Below, one piece after another: positions 53,801 to 62,041 of a stretch of 64,000 bases of DNA. The DNA comes from Myxococcales bacterium (lineage in GTDB: Bacteria; Myxococcota_A; Bradymonadia; Bradymonadales; GCA-2716585). Below the pieces are notes generated by a model. It did no database searches and was not told the DNA's origin. It was given only the letters and a program-made list of their open reading frames with translations. Every line of letters starts with the position of its first letter. Position 1 is the stretch's first letter. The position numbers and the translations under genes were made by a program. The DNA is taken from positions 1 through 64,000 of the forward strand of contig PBBL01000073.1 of assembly GCA_002716585.1 (NCBI GenBank), read 5' to 3'.

Positions 53801-54958
53801 GCACAGATCCAGGGTGCTGACGACGCACTCGCCCGACTGCGGATCGCAGTTGGTCCCGTTCGGGCAGTCGGCGTCGCTGCATCGGTCGACGCACGTCAGA
53901 TCGATCGGGACACACACGCCCAGCTCGCGCCCGTCGAGCGCCGCGCAGAAGTAGTTGAGCGGGCACTCCGACGGGACCGCCTCCGTGTCACACCCCAGCG
54001 CGCAGAACGCCTCGTCGCCCGCGTTGTCCGGGATCGCGAGGCAGATGTCCTCCGGCCCGTCTCCACACAGCGCGTTGCTGACGCAGTCCGTGTCGCACAG
54101 GCCGAGCGGCTCGACGCACTCGCCCAGTTGCGGGTCGCACACCTCCCCATTGAAGCAGGTGACGTCGCTGCACCGATCGACGCACGTCAGCGTATCGGGG
54201 ACGCACTGCGTCGTCTCGTTGTCCTCGCCCTGGTTGACCGCCGCGCAGAAGTACCCCTCGGGGCAGGTGTTCTCCTCATCGCAGGCGCGCGCACAGAACT
54301 GCTCGTCGGTGTCGGCCAGGAAGAGGCACAGATCCTCGGGGCCTCCGCACAGATCGTTGGCCGGATCGGTCCCGGTGAGGCAGCCCAGGTCACACAGCCC
54401 GAGGGGCTCGATGCACTCGCCCGTGTTGGGGTCGCAGGTCAGCCCGTCGCCGCAGTCCACGCCCTCGCACATGTTGTCGCAGATGAAGTCCTCGGGCACG
54501 CACTGGCGCACGACCGGGACCATCTGCACGTCGGCGCACACGGTGCCCTCGGGGCACACGCCCTCGTCCTCGGAGCAGTCGAGGGTGCAGGTCGGCTCGG
54601 TCTCGTTGGGCAGCCGCAGGCACCGATCCGCCTCACCGCCGCACTCCTCATCGGCGGTGCACGGCTCACAGAACCCTCTGGGCTGGACCGTGGTGTTGCT
54701 GGTCCCTCCGGTCATCCCGGTCGTCCCGGTCCCTGTGGTGGTGTTGCTGGTCCCCCCGGTCATTCCGGTCGTCCCGGTGGTGGTGTTGCTGGTGCCACCG
54801 CTGGTGCCGTCGCCCGTGCTGTTGTTGGTGCCCGAGGTGCTGTTGCTCGTCGGTGCGTCTCCGCCGTCGTCGCCGCCACACCCGATCATCGCGACGGCGA
54901 GCGCGAGCGCGACGAGGAGCGCCAGCGACCCGCTCCAGCGGGGTTGTCTGTCGGTCAT
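50867..54958 (-). CDS. Large Cys-rich lipoprotein with repeated Gly/Asp motifs
   Basis: 1363 residues from ATG 54958 (GGAG nine bases upstream; upstream in-frame sequence looks noncoding). The signal ends in lipobox 'MIGC'. A Ser/Thr/Gly/Asn linker (about 30-80) leads to about a dozen Cys-rich units (85-590) like 'CVDRCSDVTCFNGEVCDPQLGECVEP' and 'CPEGYFCAAV'. A helical region (about 640-860) follows. Residues about 900-1330 carry repeated 'GAAVLGVGVLLDDGGDDDYASEALSQ'-type units of about 24-30 residues with G-x-D-x-Y, probably a beta-solenoid or Ca-binding repeat. It should sit on the cell surface. The promoter candidate is at 55089-55117. Confidence 0.82.
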   Translation of the reverse strand: MTDRQPRWSGSLALLVALALAVAMIGCGGDDGGDAPTSNSTSGTNNSTGDGTSGGTSNTTTGTTGMTGGTSNTTTGTGTTGMTGGTSNTTVQPRGFCEPCTADEECGGEADRCLRLPNETEPTCTLDCSEDEGVCPEGTVCADVQMVPVVRQCVPEDFICDNMCEGVDCGDGLTCDPNTGECIEPLGLCDLGCLTGTDPANDLCGGPEDLCLFLADTDEQFCARACDEENTCPEGYFCAAVNQGEDNETTQCVPDTLTCVDRCSDVTCFNGEVCDPQLGECVEPLGLCDTDCVSNALCGDGPEDICLAIPDNAGDEAFCALGCDTEAVPSECPLNYFCAALDGRELGVCVPIDLTCVDRCSDADCPNGTNCDPQSGECVVSTLDLCDPCGEESSSACGGQSDLCLGLGDPGGVVCTVDCTDDQDSCPEGYGCAILNNTTRRACIPIGNDCLACETANCEEGTTCNPLTGECVGPPTSCLEVPCGDGEICNPDTEQCELIGEACTFNTRIQDCFGPVRKCTATRSGSAGNCAVICFDNDDCTSEAPNCVDLYRVGQLCMPDGLGGPSTCGISAPDGVAIGRPCGTGVSAACDAGAPICVQGVEADVLGFCSRGCETDADCGGEGSCQELRGREGRFCTPDNCLCLAGSEVPEGEIDLLQRALDSVALNRCSLTLDPLNQRLLHPETPGAPFKNSTLSGLVTQPLSSVVYGGSLRQELEGALAGDSPVRDAIVAAAARQGFALEARTPEYAIPDQLLPLSEGLRRFTEAAGDTWSEGDVVGDVGAVPMELQEALARILFAMANVLEVRQGITDALGLDDAGVEELFASSPWLFLPAPEGGAALDLGDADQLALLSDFDRAMLYQAAADLTATLTAAQLTASEEFSAVDVRLETSAGWIILGGDGDTTYNPAEVTGPVALLLDVSGNDTYRIGAGANASASHPVAVVIDLDGDDIYDYEAVADPNDNDAWLPSDEGGRFDPVNPAVAGNGPVSLSTEGRQGSGRLGVGVLMDLGGGADAYTSLRMSQGAAVLGVGVLLDDGGDDDYASEALSQGAAVLGIGLLLDAGASDGTDTYRAWHAAQGFGAASGVGLLLEQSGGTRYLAELATGLSDVLYFSPPDRGQSNLNLAQGAGAGRLPADTRFPDRQALGGGLGVLLDAAGDDVYTAATFAQGAGRHLGAGFLIDTDGADTYTARYGAMGAAELAAVGVLLDVAGADRYNLEPDRAIGSLMGYGGDLAAGVLIDFAGDDAYRFPRASGGAGFLNGLGILMELGGADTYTAVALSTFGAATLGVDDEASPRRDVPTRGLFLDTGVEVDTYSRNDLEEQPEPFINNDTSWTQRSDAELETEQGVGIDGEGLTGFELTP
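54690..54850. repeat. Coding repeat, Thr/Gly/Asn linker
   Basis: On the minus strand it encodes repeated 'GGTSNTTTGTTGM'-type units in the large Cys-rich lipoprotein. It is in frame; one 45-bp unit (GMTGGTSNTTTGTGTT) is almost exactly duplicated. Confidence 0.6.
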
Positions 54959-55389
54959 GAATCGTTCTCCAATGTTGAAAAGCTCTGAGGCGTTCAGCCC
55001 TCGCTGCGAGGCCTCCTCGGCGCAGATTCGTTCAAGCCAGGGTCGCGGTTGAGGCGCAGCCCGGGCGCGGCACGCGCTGTAGAGGGACACTCTATCCAAC
55101 CCGTGTGGGAGGGGCAACCACCTGCGGCGCGCGCCGACGACGGCGAGCGCCCCGAGAGCAGGAGGGCCTGGCGAGGGTGGGGCGCTGAGCTTGGGCGCAA
55201 AGGTCACCCAATCCCCTACAACCAGCCACCAACACCCACCACAAGCGTGTCGATAAGATCACCAACGCGCTTGACCTGACGGGTAATCGTCTGGATCATT
55301 GGAGATGGCGTGTTATGATAAGAGAGATAAGCCTTCGACCTGTCACGTCAGGCACACGGAAGAGACCGTAAGGCGGACGCTTTAGGCCC
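54959..55389. other. 431-bp divergent intergenic region
   Basis: No gene is supported. It contains the promoter candidate of the large lipoprotein on the minus strand (55089-55117) and an AT-rich stretch near 55305-55335 with a TATGAT -10-like box (55314-55319) for the rightward gene, without a good -35. Confidence 0.5.
55089..55117 (-). promoter_or_regulatory. Promoter candidate of the large Cys-rich lipoprotein
   Basis: On the minus strand: TTGCCC (55117-55112), 17-bp spacer, TAGAGT (55094-55089). It closely resembles the VWA-FHA gene promoter (TTGCCC-N17-TAGATT). The leader would be about 125 nt. Confidence 0.45.
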
Positions 55390-56754
55390 ATGAAGTTGAC
55401 ATCGCGCATACTCCTCGTGGTTTCGGCACTGATGACGCTGGGTTTCATCGCCCTCATCGGCGTCAAGCTGGTGAGCCCCGAGACCGTCGAGGGAGGCCCG
55501 CTGGAGGCGTGGGGGGTGAGCTACATCCTGATGGCGGTCGCGGCGATCACCTTCACCGCAGGCGTCGCGCTCATGCTGCGCAGCCGCGCCGCGGAGGCCA
55601 CGCCACCCGCGCAGGCCCCCGAGCCCTTGAGGCGGCCCGAACAGACCACCCCCCAGAGCAACCCCGAGATCGCCGACTGGACCCCCAGCAAAGCGCCCAA
55701 GGCACCAGAGGCCCCCGCAGCGCCCCCGCTGGCGCCACCTCAGTCCGGGGTGTCTGCGGCCCCTGCGCCTCGCTCCGAGTGGTCCGACGCGAAGACGCCG
55801 GTCCCCTCCATCCCCGGCGCTCTCTCCGAGCCCGACTCGGACGACGACTCTCCCTGGAGCGGCCTGGACAACCCCGACTCGGCCTGGGCCCAGAACACGC
55901 CCGAGCCCTTCTCCCCGCCCGAGCCCGCTCGCCCCCGGAGGCAGGCCGACGGCCAGCCCACCCCGAAGATCCCCCAACCGGTCCCCTCATCGGCCCAGGC
56001 CGAGGCGAGCCTGGAGTCCACCCTCAGCTCATCGGGGCCCGCGCGCTCGTCGGGGCCGGACTCCGACTCCGCGTTCCAGGCCGCGCCCTGGATGATCCAG
56101 CCCAGCAGCGCGCCGCGGCCCCCCCGCGCCGAGACCCCGACCCCGCAGCGACAACCTGCGCGGATCGACACCCCGACCAGCCCCCCGGACCAGGAACTGG
56201 CGCGCTCACCGAGCGGCCAGGAGCGGCTGAGCCAGGATCAGCTCCGCGCCCGCCTCTCCAAGCTCCGCAACCAGCTCGACCCCGCGCCCGAGCCTTCCGG
56301 GCGCGTGTCGTCCACCGGCGACAAGCCCTACAAGTCCAGCCTGCGCGCCGACCCTGGCAGCGCCTTCGAGGTCCCAACCCGGCGCGTCGGCAACGCCGAG
56401 ATCGCCGACGTGGTGTCGCGCTCCGAGCGCATGGATCGAAGCGCCGCCACCAAGACCACCTCCGAGTCCTCGGAGCTGCTCCACGGGCTCCCTCGCCGAC
56501 CCTTCTCGACGACGCTCGGCGACCTCGGCCCTGCCAAGCTCAACGGCCTCTGGCAGGAGTACATCGAGGCCAACCACGCCTGCGGTCGCGACCTGTCCCG
56601 GCTCAAGCCTGAGGCCTTCTACAAGCACCTGGCGCAGAACTACAAAGCGATCGTCGAGCGCTTCAGCTGCAACAGCGTCCGCTTCAGCATCAAGACCAAG
56701 AACAACCGCGTCTCCCTCCAGGCCGTCCCCATCCGTCGCAAGTCCCGCGACTGA
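55390..56754 (+). CDS. Membrane-anchored protein with MXAN_5187-like C-terminal domain
   Basis: 454 residues. Two N-terminal membrane helices ('ILLVVSALMTLGFIALIGV', 'YILMAVAAITFTAGVALML', about 6-68) precede about 270 residues of Pro/Ser/Ala-rich disordered linker. The last 85 residues form a compact domain ('LGPAKLNGLWQEYIEANHACGR', 'AFYKHLAQNYKAIVERFSCNSVRFSIKTK') resembling the MXAN_5187 C-terminal family of myxobacteria, from memory. That family has no known biochemical role. The linker and anchor suggest a cytoplasmic effector domain tethered to the inner membrane. It converges with the next gene with 21 bp between the stops. Confidence 0.75.
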   Translation: MKLTSRILLVVSALMTLGFIALIGVKLVSPETVEGGPLEAWGVSYILMAVAAITFTAGVALMLRSRAAEATPPAQAPEPLRRPEQTTPQSNPEIADWTPSKAPKAPEAPAAPPLAPPQSGVSAAPAPRSEWSDAKTPVPSIPGALSEPDSDDDSPWSGLDNPDSAWAQNTPEPFSPPEPARPRRQADGQPTPKIPQPVPSSAQAEASLESTLSSSGPARSSGPDSDSAFQAAPWMIQPSSAPRPPRAETPTPQRQPARIDTPTSPPDQELARSPSGQERLSQDQLRARLSKLRNQLDPAPEPSGRVSSTGDKPYKSSLRADPGSAFEVPTRRVGNAEIADVVSRSERMDRSAATKTTSESSELLHGLPRRPFSTTLGDLGPAKLNGLWQEYIEANHACGRDLSRLKPEAFYKHLAQNYKAIVERFSCNSVRFSIKTKNNRVSLQAVPIRRKSRD

Positions 56755-56775
56755 GCGACCTCCTGCGGGCTCGCC

Positions 56776-57837
56776 TCACAGAGAGCAGCGCAGCTTGATC
56801 ACCGTCCCTGCGCGGGACACGAGCGTCAGCGCGTGCGGCTCCGACCACATCGCCAAAGGCGGCTCATCGAGGGTGGTGATCTGCGCCTCCGGGAGATCTT
56901 CGGGCGACGCTCCAGAGGGCGCCCAGGTGAGCAGCTCGCCGCCGCTCGTCGAGGCCGCGATGATCGCCACAGCGCCCGAGAAGTCCAGCAGAGGCGCCCC
57001 CACCCCGTCCGCTCCGTCCATCACCTCGACCCGATCGCCGTCCGCCGCCACCCGCGCCACGCCGCCGCGCTGGCGCTGCAGGTAGCTCACGCCTTTCGGA
57101 TCGACCACGAAGCGCGGCTTCACCTCGCCCCGCAGCCGCGTCTCCCAGACCGGAGCGTCGGCGCCTGCGTCCAGGCGCCAGAGGCGCTCGCCGCTGTGAG
57201 CGTAGACGACCCCGGGGCGCCCGGGCGCGATCCCCGCGACGGGAGCCGGGAGCCGCCAGGCGCCGCGCAGCTCCCCGTCGGCGCTGAAGTCGCACACCCG
57301 ACCGTCCTCCGCGCCGACCCAGAAGCCTGGATCGTCTTCGCGCTCGATCGGCCCCGCGGTGACCGCCGAGCCCAGCGCGACCGACCAGCGCTCATACCCC
57401 TCCAGATCACAGCCGAGGAGCTGATCGAGCGGATCCACGACGACGATCACGCGACCGCCGACGACGATCGGCGCCGGGCCGACTGCTTCGAGCTGAAGCC
57501 TCCACAGCGGGCTCGCCGTCGCCACGTCGATCGCGGTCAGCGAGGCCGCCTCCGCTCGCCCGCCGAGGTGAGCTTGATGAACGAGGAGCTGCTCATGGTG
57601 CGCGTTGGGCAGGACGTGGGCGGGCGCGACACCGGGGAGCTGGACCATCGCGCGGGGGCGCTCAGGCTCTCCGCCGGGCTCCTCCAGGCCCGTCGGCGGC
57701 GCGAAGAGGGCGACCCGCTGCGTCCCCGCGCGCTGCCCCTCGCAGACGAAGGCCAGCTCACCCGCGCAGGTGCGCGCTGCGGCGAGCGCTGGTGAGGGGA
57801 GCGACAGCGCGCGGAGACTTTGAGTTTCGATCAACAT
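56776..57837 (-). CDS. Cytosolic beta-propeller protein (PQQ/WD40-like)
   Basis: 353 residues from ATG 57837; no good ribosome site or signal peptide is seen. Repeated blade-like segments 'VVGGRVIVVVDPLDQLLGCDLEGYERWSVAL', 'RLWRLDAGADAPVWETRLRG' and 'LLTWAPSGASPEDL' have the Trp ends and G-x-x-x-x-x-D-x-x-G-x-x-x-W pattern of PQQ-type propeller blades. The PQQ-binding residues of dehydrogenases are not evident, so it is more likely a binding platform like BamB. It is divergent from the VWA-FHA gene; a shared role is possible but unsupported. Confidence 0.7.
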   Translation of the reverse strand: MLIETQSLRALSLPSPALAAARTCAGELAFVCEGQRAGTQRVALFAPPTGLEEPGGEPERPRAMVQLPGVAPAHVLPNAHHEQLLVHQAHLGGRAEAASLTAIDVATASPLWRLQLEAVGPAPIVVGGRVIVVVDPLDQLLGCDLEGYERWSVALGSAVTAGPIEREDDPGFWVGAEDGRVCDFSADGELRGAWRLPAPVAGIAPGRPGVVYAHSGERLWRLDAGADAPVWETRLRGEVKPRFVVDPKGVSYLQRQRGGVARVAADGDRVEVMDGADGVGAPLLDFSGAVAIIAASTSGGELLTWAPSGASPEDLPEAQITTLDEPPLAMWSEPHALTLVSRAGTVIKLRCSL

Positions 57838-57881
57838 GGTCTATCAGGGGGGCGTGGGGTGATCGCTGGGCTGTCAACTTC

Positions 57882-57921
57882 TTGCCCGATCCTAGCGAGT
57901 GGGATAGATTAGCTCGGGCAA
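57882..57921 (+). promoter_or_regulatory. Promoter of the VWA-FHA gene overlapped by an inverted repeat
   Basis: TTGCCC at 57882-57887, 17-bp spacer, TAGATT at 57905-57910. TTGCCCGA (57882-57889) and TCGGGCAA (57914-57921) form an 8-bp perfect inverted repeat that straddles the promoter, as an operator would. Confidence 0.5.
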
Positions 57922-58008
57922 TGGGTCGGATTCAACGCTGTCCGTGTGCATGGTACACGCGAAGCGCGCTACAACACGGCCTGGCATGTGACAAGAGGAG
58001 GTTCCAGG

Positions 58009-59586
58009 GTGAAGGGACAAATACGCACAGCATGTCCGGGGCGACCAACCCTGCGTATCACTGCGCTTGTGTGGTTTCTGCTGGTCGCGCTGTGCTCCGC
58101 CTCGGCGCTCGCGCAGCCAACCACGGTTCAGCTCGACATCCGCAAGGCGGAGGTCATCGATCAGAAGTACTTCGTGTACTTCTCCTTCCTCGATGGCAGC
58201 CGCAAGGCGATCGAGGACATCTCCATCAGCGACCTGTCGTTGCTCTCGACCGACCGACAGAAGCAGATCCCGATCGGGCAAGCTGAAGTCGCGCCGCTCG
58301 TCGAGACGGAGCACGCGGTCTCGGTCATGTTCGTCGTGGCGAACTACAAGGCGTTCAACGAAGGCAACGCCAGCACGCTGTCCGCCATCCGCGAGTTCCT
58401 CTCCCAGATGGAGCCGCGCACCGACAAGGTCGCCGACCTCGCCGGGGTCGTCTATTACAGCAACTCCTTTCGGGACGTCTCCTTCACCTACAAGATCGGT
58501 GAGCTCAAGGAGCAGATCCTCAAGATCCAGGAGAGCAAGGACACCATCCCCCGGCTGTTCGCCGCGCTCGGCAACGCCATCCGTCGCTTCGACAAGGAGG
58601 TGTCCACCCAGAAGGTCGATCAGCGCTACATCGTCCTGATCACCGACGGGCACGGCGTCTGGGAGGGCGCCAGCAACCCTCAGGCGGTGGACAACCGGAT
58701 CAAGCAGATCGCCACCAGCCTCAAAGAGAAGAACATCAACCTGGTGGTCGTCGGCTACTCCCCGACCCTCAACGACCAGGATCCCAGCCTCACGATGCTG
58801 CAGCAGCTCGCCAACCAGAGCGGCGGCACCTACCGCGGCGCCACGGAGCAGGATCAGGTCTTCGAGCTCGTCAAGGACAGCTACAACGAGATCTACAAGT
58901 CCCACGTCCTCACCTTCCGCAGCAACACCCTCAAGCCGGGTCAGAACCACAAGATCCGCCTCAACGTCGACTACAAGAACCTCAAGGCCAAGAGCCCGCC
59001 CCACACCGTCTACGTCCCCGCCTCCGAGGGGCTGCCCAGCTCCTACTTCATCTACGGCGGCGTCGGCTGCCTCGTGCTGGGCCTCCTCGGCGTGATCGGC
59101 ATGCTGATCTTCGTCATCTGGCGCCGCCGCAAGGAGCAGAAGGAGCGCGAAGCCAGCGAGTTCGACGAGTTCGTCGCCGCCCAGGAGGGTGGCGTCGGCG
59201 CGGGCGCCATCCCCACCGTCGCGCCTCCCAGCGAGGGGCTCCCGCCCATCCTCCAGGGCCGCCCCGAGTACAGCGACGAGCCGCCTGGCGACTACAAGTG
59301 CAGCCTCAGGGCGGTCGGCGGGCCGGCCCACGGCCGCACCTTCTACGTCGTTCAGGAGAGCACCACCATCGGCTCGGCTGAGGAGAGTGACATCATGATC
59401 CTCGACAGCACCGTCTCCAAGAAGCACGCCGGGATCCGCATCCAGGAAGGCAACCGCTTCGAGCTGCACGACTTCGGCTCCACCAACGGCGTCTTCATCA
59501 ACGGCAAGCGGATCTCCAAGCAGTTCCTCAAAAACGACGACCGCATCCGCATCGGCGAGACCGAGCTGGTCTTCAGCACCAGCTGA
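58009..59586 (+). CDS. VWA - transmembrane - FHA protein
   Basis: 525 residues from GTG 58009, selected for GAGGAG eight bases upstream and because a signal peptide ('LVWFLLVALCSASALAQ') follows about 20 residues in. Residues about 75-300 resemble a von Willebrand A domain ('VSVMFVVANYKAFNEGNAS', 'YIVLITDGHGVWEGASN', 'NLVVVGYSP'), but the MIDAS D-x-S-x-S is degenerate. A membrane helix ('YGGVGCLVLGLLGVIGMLIFVIW', about 350) leads to a cytoplasmic FHA domain (about 430-525: 'TTIGSAEESDIMILDSTVSKKHAGI', 'FGSTNGVFING'). It could relay periplasmic binding to a kinase inside, such as the one at 62218. Confidence 0.85.
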   Translation: MKGQIRTACPGRPTLRITALVWFLLVALCSASALAQPTTVQLDIRKAEVIDQKYFVYFSFLDGSRKAIEDISISDLSLLSTDRQKQIPIGQAEVAPLVETEHAVSVMFVVANYKAFNEGNASTLSAIREFLSQMEPRTDKVADLAGVVYYSNSFRDVSFTYKIGELKEQILKIQESKDTIPRLFAALGNAIRRFDKEVSTQKVDQRYIVLITDGHGVWEGASNPQAVDNRIKQIATSLKEKNINLVVVGYSPTLNDQDPSLTMLQQLANQSGGTYRGATEQDQVFELVKDSYNEIYKSHVLTFRSNTLKPGQNHKIRLNVDYKNLKAKSPPHTVYVPASEGLPSSYFIYGGVGCLVLGLLGVIGMLIFVIWRRRKEQKEREASEFDEFVAAQEGGVGAGAIPTVAPPSEGLPPILQGRPEYSDEPPGDYKCSLRAVGGPAHGRTFYVVQESTTIGSAEESDIMILDSTVSKKHAGIRIQEGNRFELHDFGSTNGVFINGKRISKQFLKNDDRIRIGETELVFSTS

Positions 59587-59590
59587 CCAC

Positions 59591-60553
59591 GTGCCTCCTC
59601 TGGACCCCTCCCTGCCCCACCGCACCTTCCTCGTCGAGGCCGAACACGACGGCCTCCGCCTCGATCTCTTCCTCGCCGCGCGCATCCCTCGGCTGTCGCG
59701 CTCCAAGGCCGCCAGGATCTGTCGCGCCGCGGTGTGGCTTGAGCCCGCTCGCCCCGTCAAGCCCAGCCTCCGCGTCCGCGCCGGGGATCGCGTTCACCTC
59801 CGCCGCAAGGACGACTCGACCGACACCCCGGCCCCGATCCCTACCGTCGCCTACCAGGATCCTCGCCTGATCATCCTGAACAAGCCTCCTGGGCTCTTGA
59901 TCCACCCCACCGCGCGTCACTACTCCAACACCCTCTCGGAGATGATCAAGCGCGGCGACGTCGCCGGGTGCCCGCCCCAGGCGGCGCCGGTGCACCGCCT
60001 GGATCGGGAGACCAGCGGCCTCCTCATGCTCGGCGCGGACGGCGACGCGATCGCGACGCTCCGCGACATGTTCGCCGGTGAGGGCACCCGACTCACCAAG
60101 CTCTACTGGGCGATCGTCGCCGATCCAGCGCGCCGCTGGCCGCCTGGTGAGCTGGCGCGGCTCGACACGCCGCTCGGGTTCGCCGAGGGCGCCCGGGTCA
60201 AGATCGCGATGGGGCGCGGGGCGCTGCCCGCGGTGACCCACGTGGAGGCGATGGGCAGGCGCGGTGAGTTGGCCTGGCTCGCGTGCCGGATCGAGACCGG
60301 GCGGCAACACCAGATCCGCGTCCACCTGGCCATGGAGGGCACCCCTGTGGTGGGTGACAAGCTGTACCAGCTCGGCGAGGAGTTCTTCATGCGCTGGTCC
60401 GCCGAACCGGGCGCGCCCGAGCTGACGGGGCGGCTCCCTCACCCGCGCCACATGCTCCACGCCGCCCGGCTGACCTGGGTCTGCCCATGGAGCGGTCAGA
60501 CGCGCGAGGTGACCTCGCCGTGGCCCGAGGACTTCCCCGATGTAGCCCCCTGA
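59591..60553 (+). CDS. RluA-family pseudouridine synthase
   Basis: 320 residues from GTG 59591, 4 bp after the preceding stop. The N-terminal S4-like domain ('LRLDLFLAARIPRLSRSKAARICRAAVWL') leads to the catalytic core with 'VHRLDRETSGLLML' (catalytic Asp), 'LTKLYWAIV' and 'IETGRQHQIRVHLA' (R-x-H-Q-I-R-x-H). 'LIILNKPPGLLIHPT' is the K-P-x-G motif. Enzymes of this family convert uridine to pseudouridine in 23S rRNA or tRNA; which target cannot be told from sequence. It is probably co-transcribed with the VWA-FHA gene. The S4 domain favours RluC/RluD type over RluA. Confidence 0.93.
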   Translation: MPPLDPSLPHRTFLVEAEHDGLRLDLFLAARIPRLSRSKAARICRAAVWLEPARPVKPSLRVRAGDRVHLRRKDDSTDTPAPIPTVAYQDPRLIILNKPPGLLIHPTARHYSNTLSEMIKRGDVAGCPPQAAPVHRLDRETSGLLMLGADGDAIATLRDMFAGEGTRLTKLYWAIVADPARRWPPGELARLDTPLGFAEGARVKIAMGRGALPAVTHVEAMGRRGELAWLACRIETGRQHQIRVHLAMEGTPVVGDKLYQLGEEFFMRWSAEPGAPELTGRLPHPRHMLHAARLTWVCPWSGQTREVTSPWPEDFPDVAP

Positions 60554-60565
60554 GCACGCTGTCCT

Positions 60566-60593
60566 TTGGTTTGTTCAACCAGTGTGCTAGGAT
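60566..60593 (+). promoter_or_regulatory. Candidate promoter of the coiled-coil membrane protein gene
   Basis: TTGGTT at 60566-60571, 16-bp spacer, TAGGAT at 60588-60593, about 60 bp before ATG 60656. Confidence 0.4.
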
Positions 60594-60655
60594 GATGGTG
60601 GCTTGAAGAAGCGACGTTGGGCCCAGGTGAGTGAGCACCCATCGCAGAGGCGAAC

Positions 60656-61591
60656 ATGAGCAACGAAACCGACAACGCAGTCCTCTACTCTTTGAAGGAC
60701 ATGCCGACCAGCAACAGCAACCAGCCCGCGACCGAGCGCGCCAACATCCGCTCCGCGCCCTCCTCGGGCTTCGGCGGCGGCGACAGCACCAGCGCCCTGC
60801 TCGCTGGCATCCTCGACGAGACCGCCCACGACGCCGAGGAGGAGGAGCGCCGGGTTCAGCAGGAGCTGGAGCGCAAGCAGCGCGAGGAGCAAGCCAAGCT
60901 CCGCGCCGCGGAAGATCGCAAGCTCGCTGAGGCCGAGCGCCGCCTTCAGGAGGAGGCCGAGCGCCAGCGCCACGCCCACCGGCAGCGCACCAGCATGATC
61001 CGCGCGATCGAAGGCCCCAGCGAAGAGGAGATCGCCGCCAAGGCCCGCGCCGAGGAGGAGGCCAAGCGCCGCGCCGAGATGGAGGCCAAGCTCGCCGAGG
61101 CCGAGCGCGCCCGCAAGCAAGCCGAGCAGAAGGCGGCCGCCGCCGCCCGCGAGGCCCAGATCCGCGAGCAGCAGCGCCTCGACGCCCTGGCCACCAACCC
61201 CGCGCCCGCTCAGGAGTCCTCCCGCTCAGGGATGCTCATCGGGCTCGCCGCGTTCGTCGTCGTCTTCCTGCTCGTCGCTGGCGGCGCCGCCGCGGTCGTG
61301 CTCAACAACCAGAGCCAGCAGGTCACCGGGCAGACCTTCTCCAAGACCACCTACAAGGCCAGCACCGTCGCCAGCGCCTTCACCGAGCAGGGCTTCGTCG
61401 CCATCCCCAAGCCCAAGAAGGTTGAGGTCGAGGAGGAAGAGGACACCAAGGGCCGTCGGACCCGCGGCGCGCGCCGCAACGCGGGCGCGCGCAAGGGCGC
61501 CAACACCGGTGGCGGCGACACGAAGAAGGGTGGCCGCAAGTTCAACTTCGGCGGCGATCCCTTCGGCGGCAAGGGCGGCATCGTCTTCTGA
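60656..61591 (+). CDS. Coiled-coil, single-pass membrane protein of unknown function
   Basis: 311 residues with AGGCGA upstream. The N-terminal 55 residues are Ser/Asn-rich. Residues about 60-180 form a continuous coiled coil of Glu/Ala/Arg/Lys ('EEERRVQQELERKQREEQAKL', 'KARAEEEAKRRAEMEAKLAEAER'). A membrane helix ('LIGLAAFVVVFLLVAGGAAAVVL', about 195-218) follows. The C-terminal 90 residues are Lys/Gly-rich and basic ('GRKFNFGGDPFGGKGG'), with an acidic cluster ('VEVEEEEDTKG'). The layout, cytoplasmic coil and basic tail outside, recalls the larger REC-DUF4388 protein at 37497-41216. No family is recognised. Confidence 0.75.
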   Translation: MSNETDNAVLYSLKDMPTSNSNQPATERANIRSAPSSGFGGGDSTSALLAGILDETAHDAEEEERRVQQELERKQREEQAKLRAAEDRKLAEAERRLQEEAERQRHAHRQRTSMIRAIEGPSEEEIAAKARAEEEAKRRAEMEAKLAEAERARKQAEQKAAAAAREAQIREQQRLDALATNPAPAQESSRSGMLIGLAAFVVVFLLVAGGAAAVVLNNQSQQVTGQTFSKTTYKASTVASAFTEQGFVAIPKPKKVEVEEEEDTKGRRTRGARRNAGARKGANTGGGDTKKGGRKFNFGGDPFGGKGGIVF

Positions 61592-61636
61592 GCCACCCGC
61601 TGCCCGCCCGCTCACTCCCCCCCAAGCCGCTCCAGC

Positions 61637-62041
61637 TCATCGACCCGCCACAAACTGGAGCGGCTTCGTCAACCTCACCGGCTGACGCCCCACCCACTCC
61701 AGAAAGTAGATCCGCCTGATCGTGTCTGAGACGCACAGCTCGGCCTCGGCTGAGCCCAACTCGCTCTCGACCACCTCCAGGCCACTCACCAGGCCATCTC
61801 CGGCCACCTCGAAGCGCACCACCACACGGCCATCCAGCCGGTTCGCCTCCGCCCCCAGCTCCCTCCGAAAGCAGTCGGTCATCTCGGGGATCGACGCGTC
61901 CAGGCGATCGTCCAGGCGAGCCAACCTCGCCTCCATCGAGAGGTTCCCCGCCGCGCACCCCGCGCCGATCCACAACCAGCTCAGCGACGCGACGCCGACC
62001 ACCACGACGCGAGCCCCGGATCCGCGCGCGCGCGTTGTCAC
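61637..62041 (-). CDS. Lipoprotein with AgmX/PglI-like C-terminal domain
   Basis: 134 residues from GTG 62041, preceded by GGAG; longer starts exist. The signal ends in lipobox 'GAGC'. The mature part has 'IPEMTDCFRREL' followed by 'LDGRVVVRFEVAGDGLVSGLEVVES' and 'CVSDTIRRIYFLEW', the pattern of the TonB-like AgmX/PglI C-terminal domain, where a Cys-containing helix and the G-x-V-x-x-x-x-V-x-x-x-G strand are typical. In myxobacteria such domains occur in gliding-motility and envelope proteins. It is short, with only this domain. The divergent kinase gene shares its 176-bp upstream region. Confidence 0.7.
   Translation of the reverse strand: MTTRARGSGARVVVVGVASLSWLWIGAGCAAGNLSMEARLARLDDRLDASIPEMTDCFRRELGAEANRLDGRVVVRFEVAGDGLVSGLEVVESELGSAEAELCVSDTIRRIYFLEWVGRQPVRLTKPLQFVAGR

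Noticed and set aside
50819-54988. Long plus-strand open frame of 1389 codons across the large lipoprotein gene
   Set aside because: It is antisense to a clear lipoprotein with signal peptide and Cys repeats. Its translation is low-complexity Arg/Ala/Val/Glu, as expected from the opposite strand of GC-rich codons.
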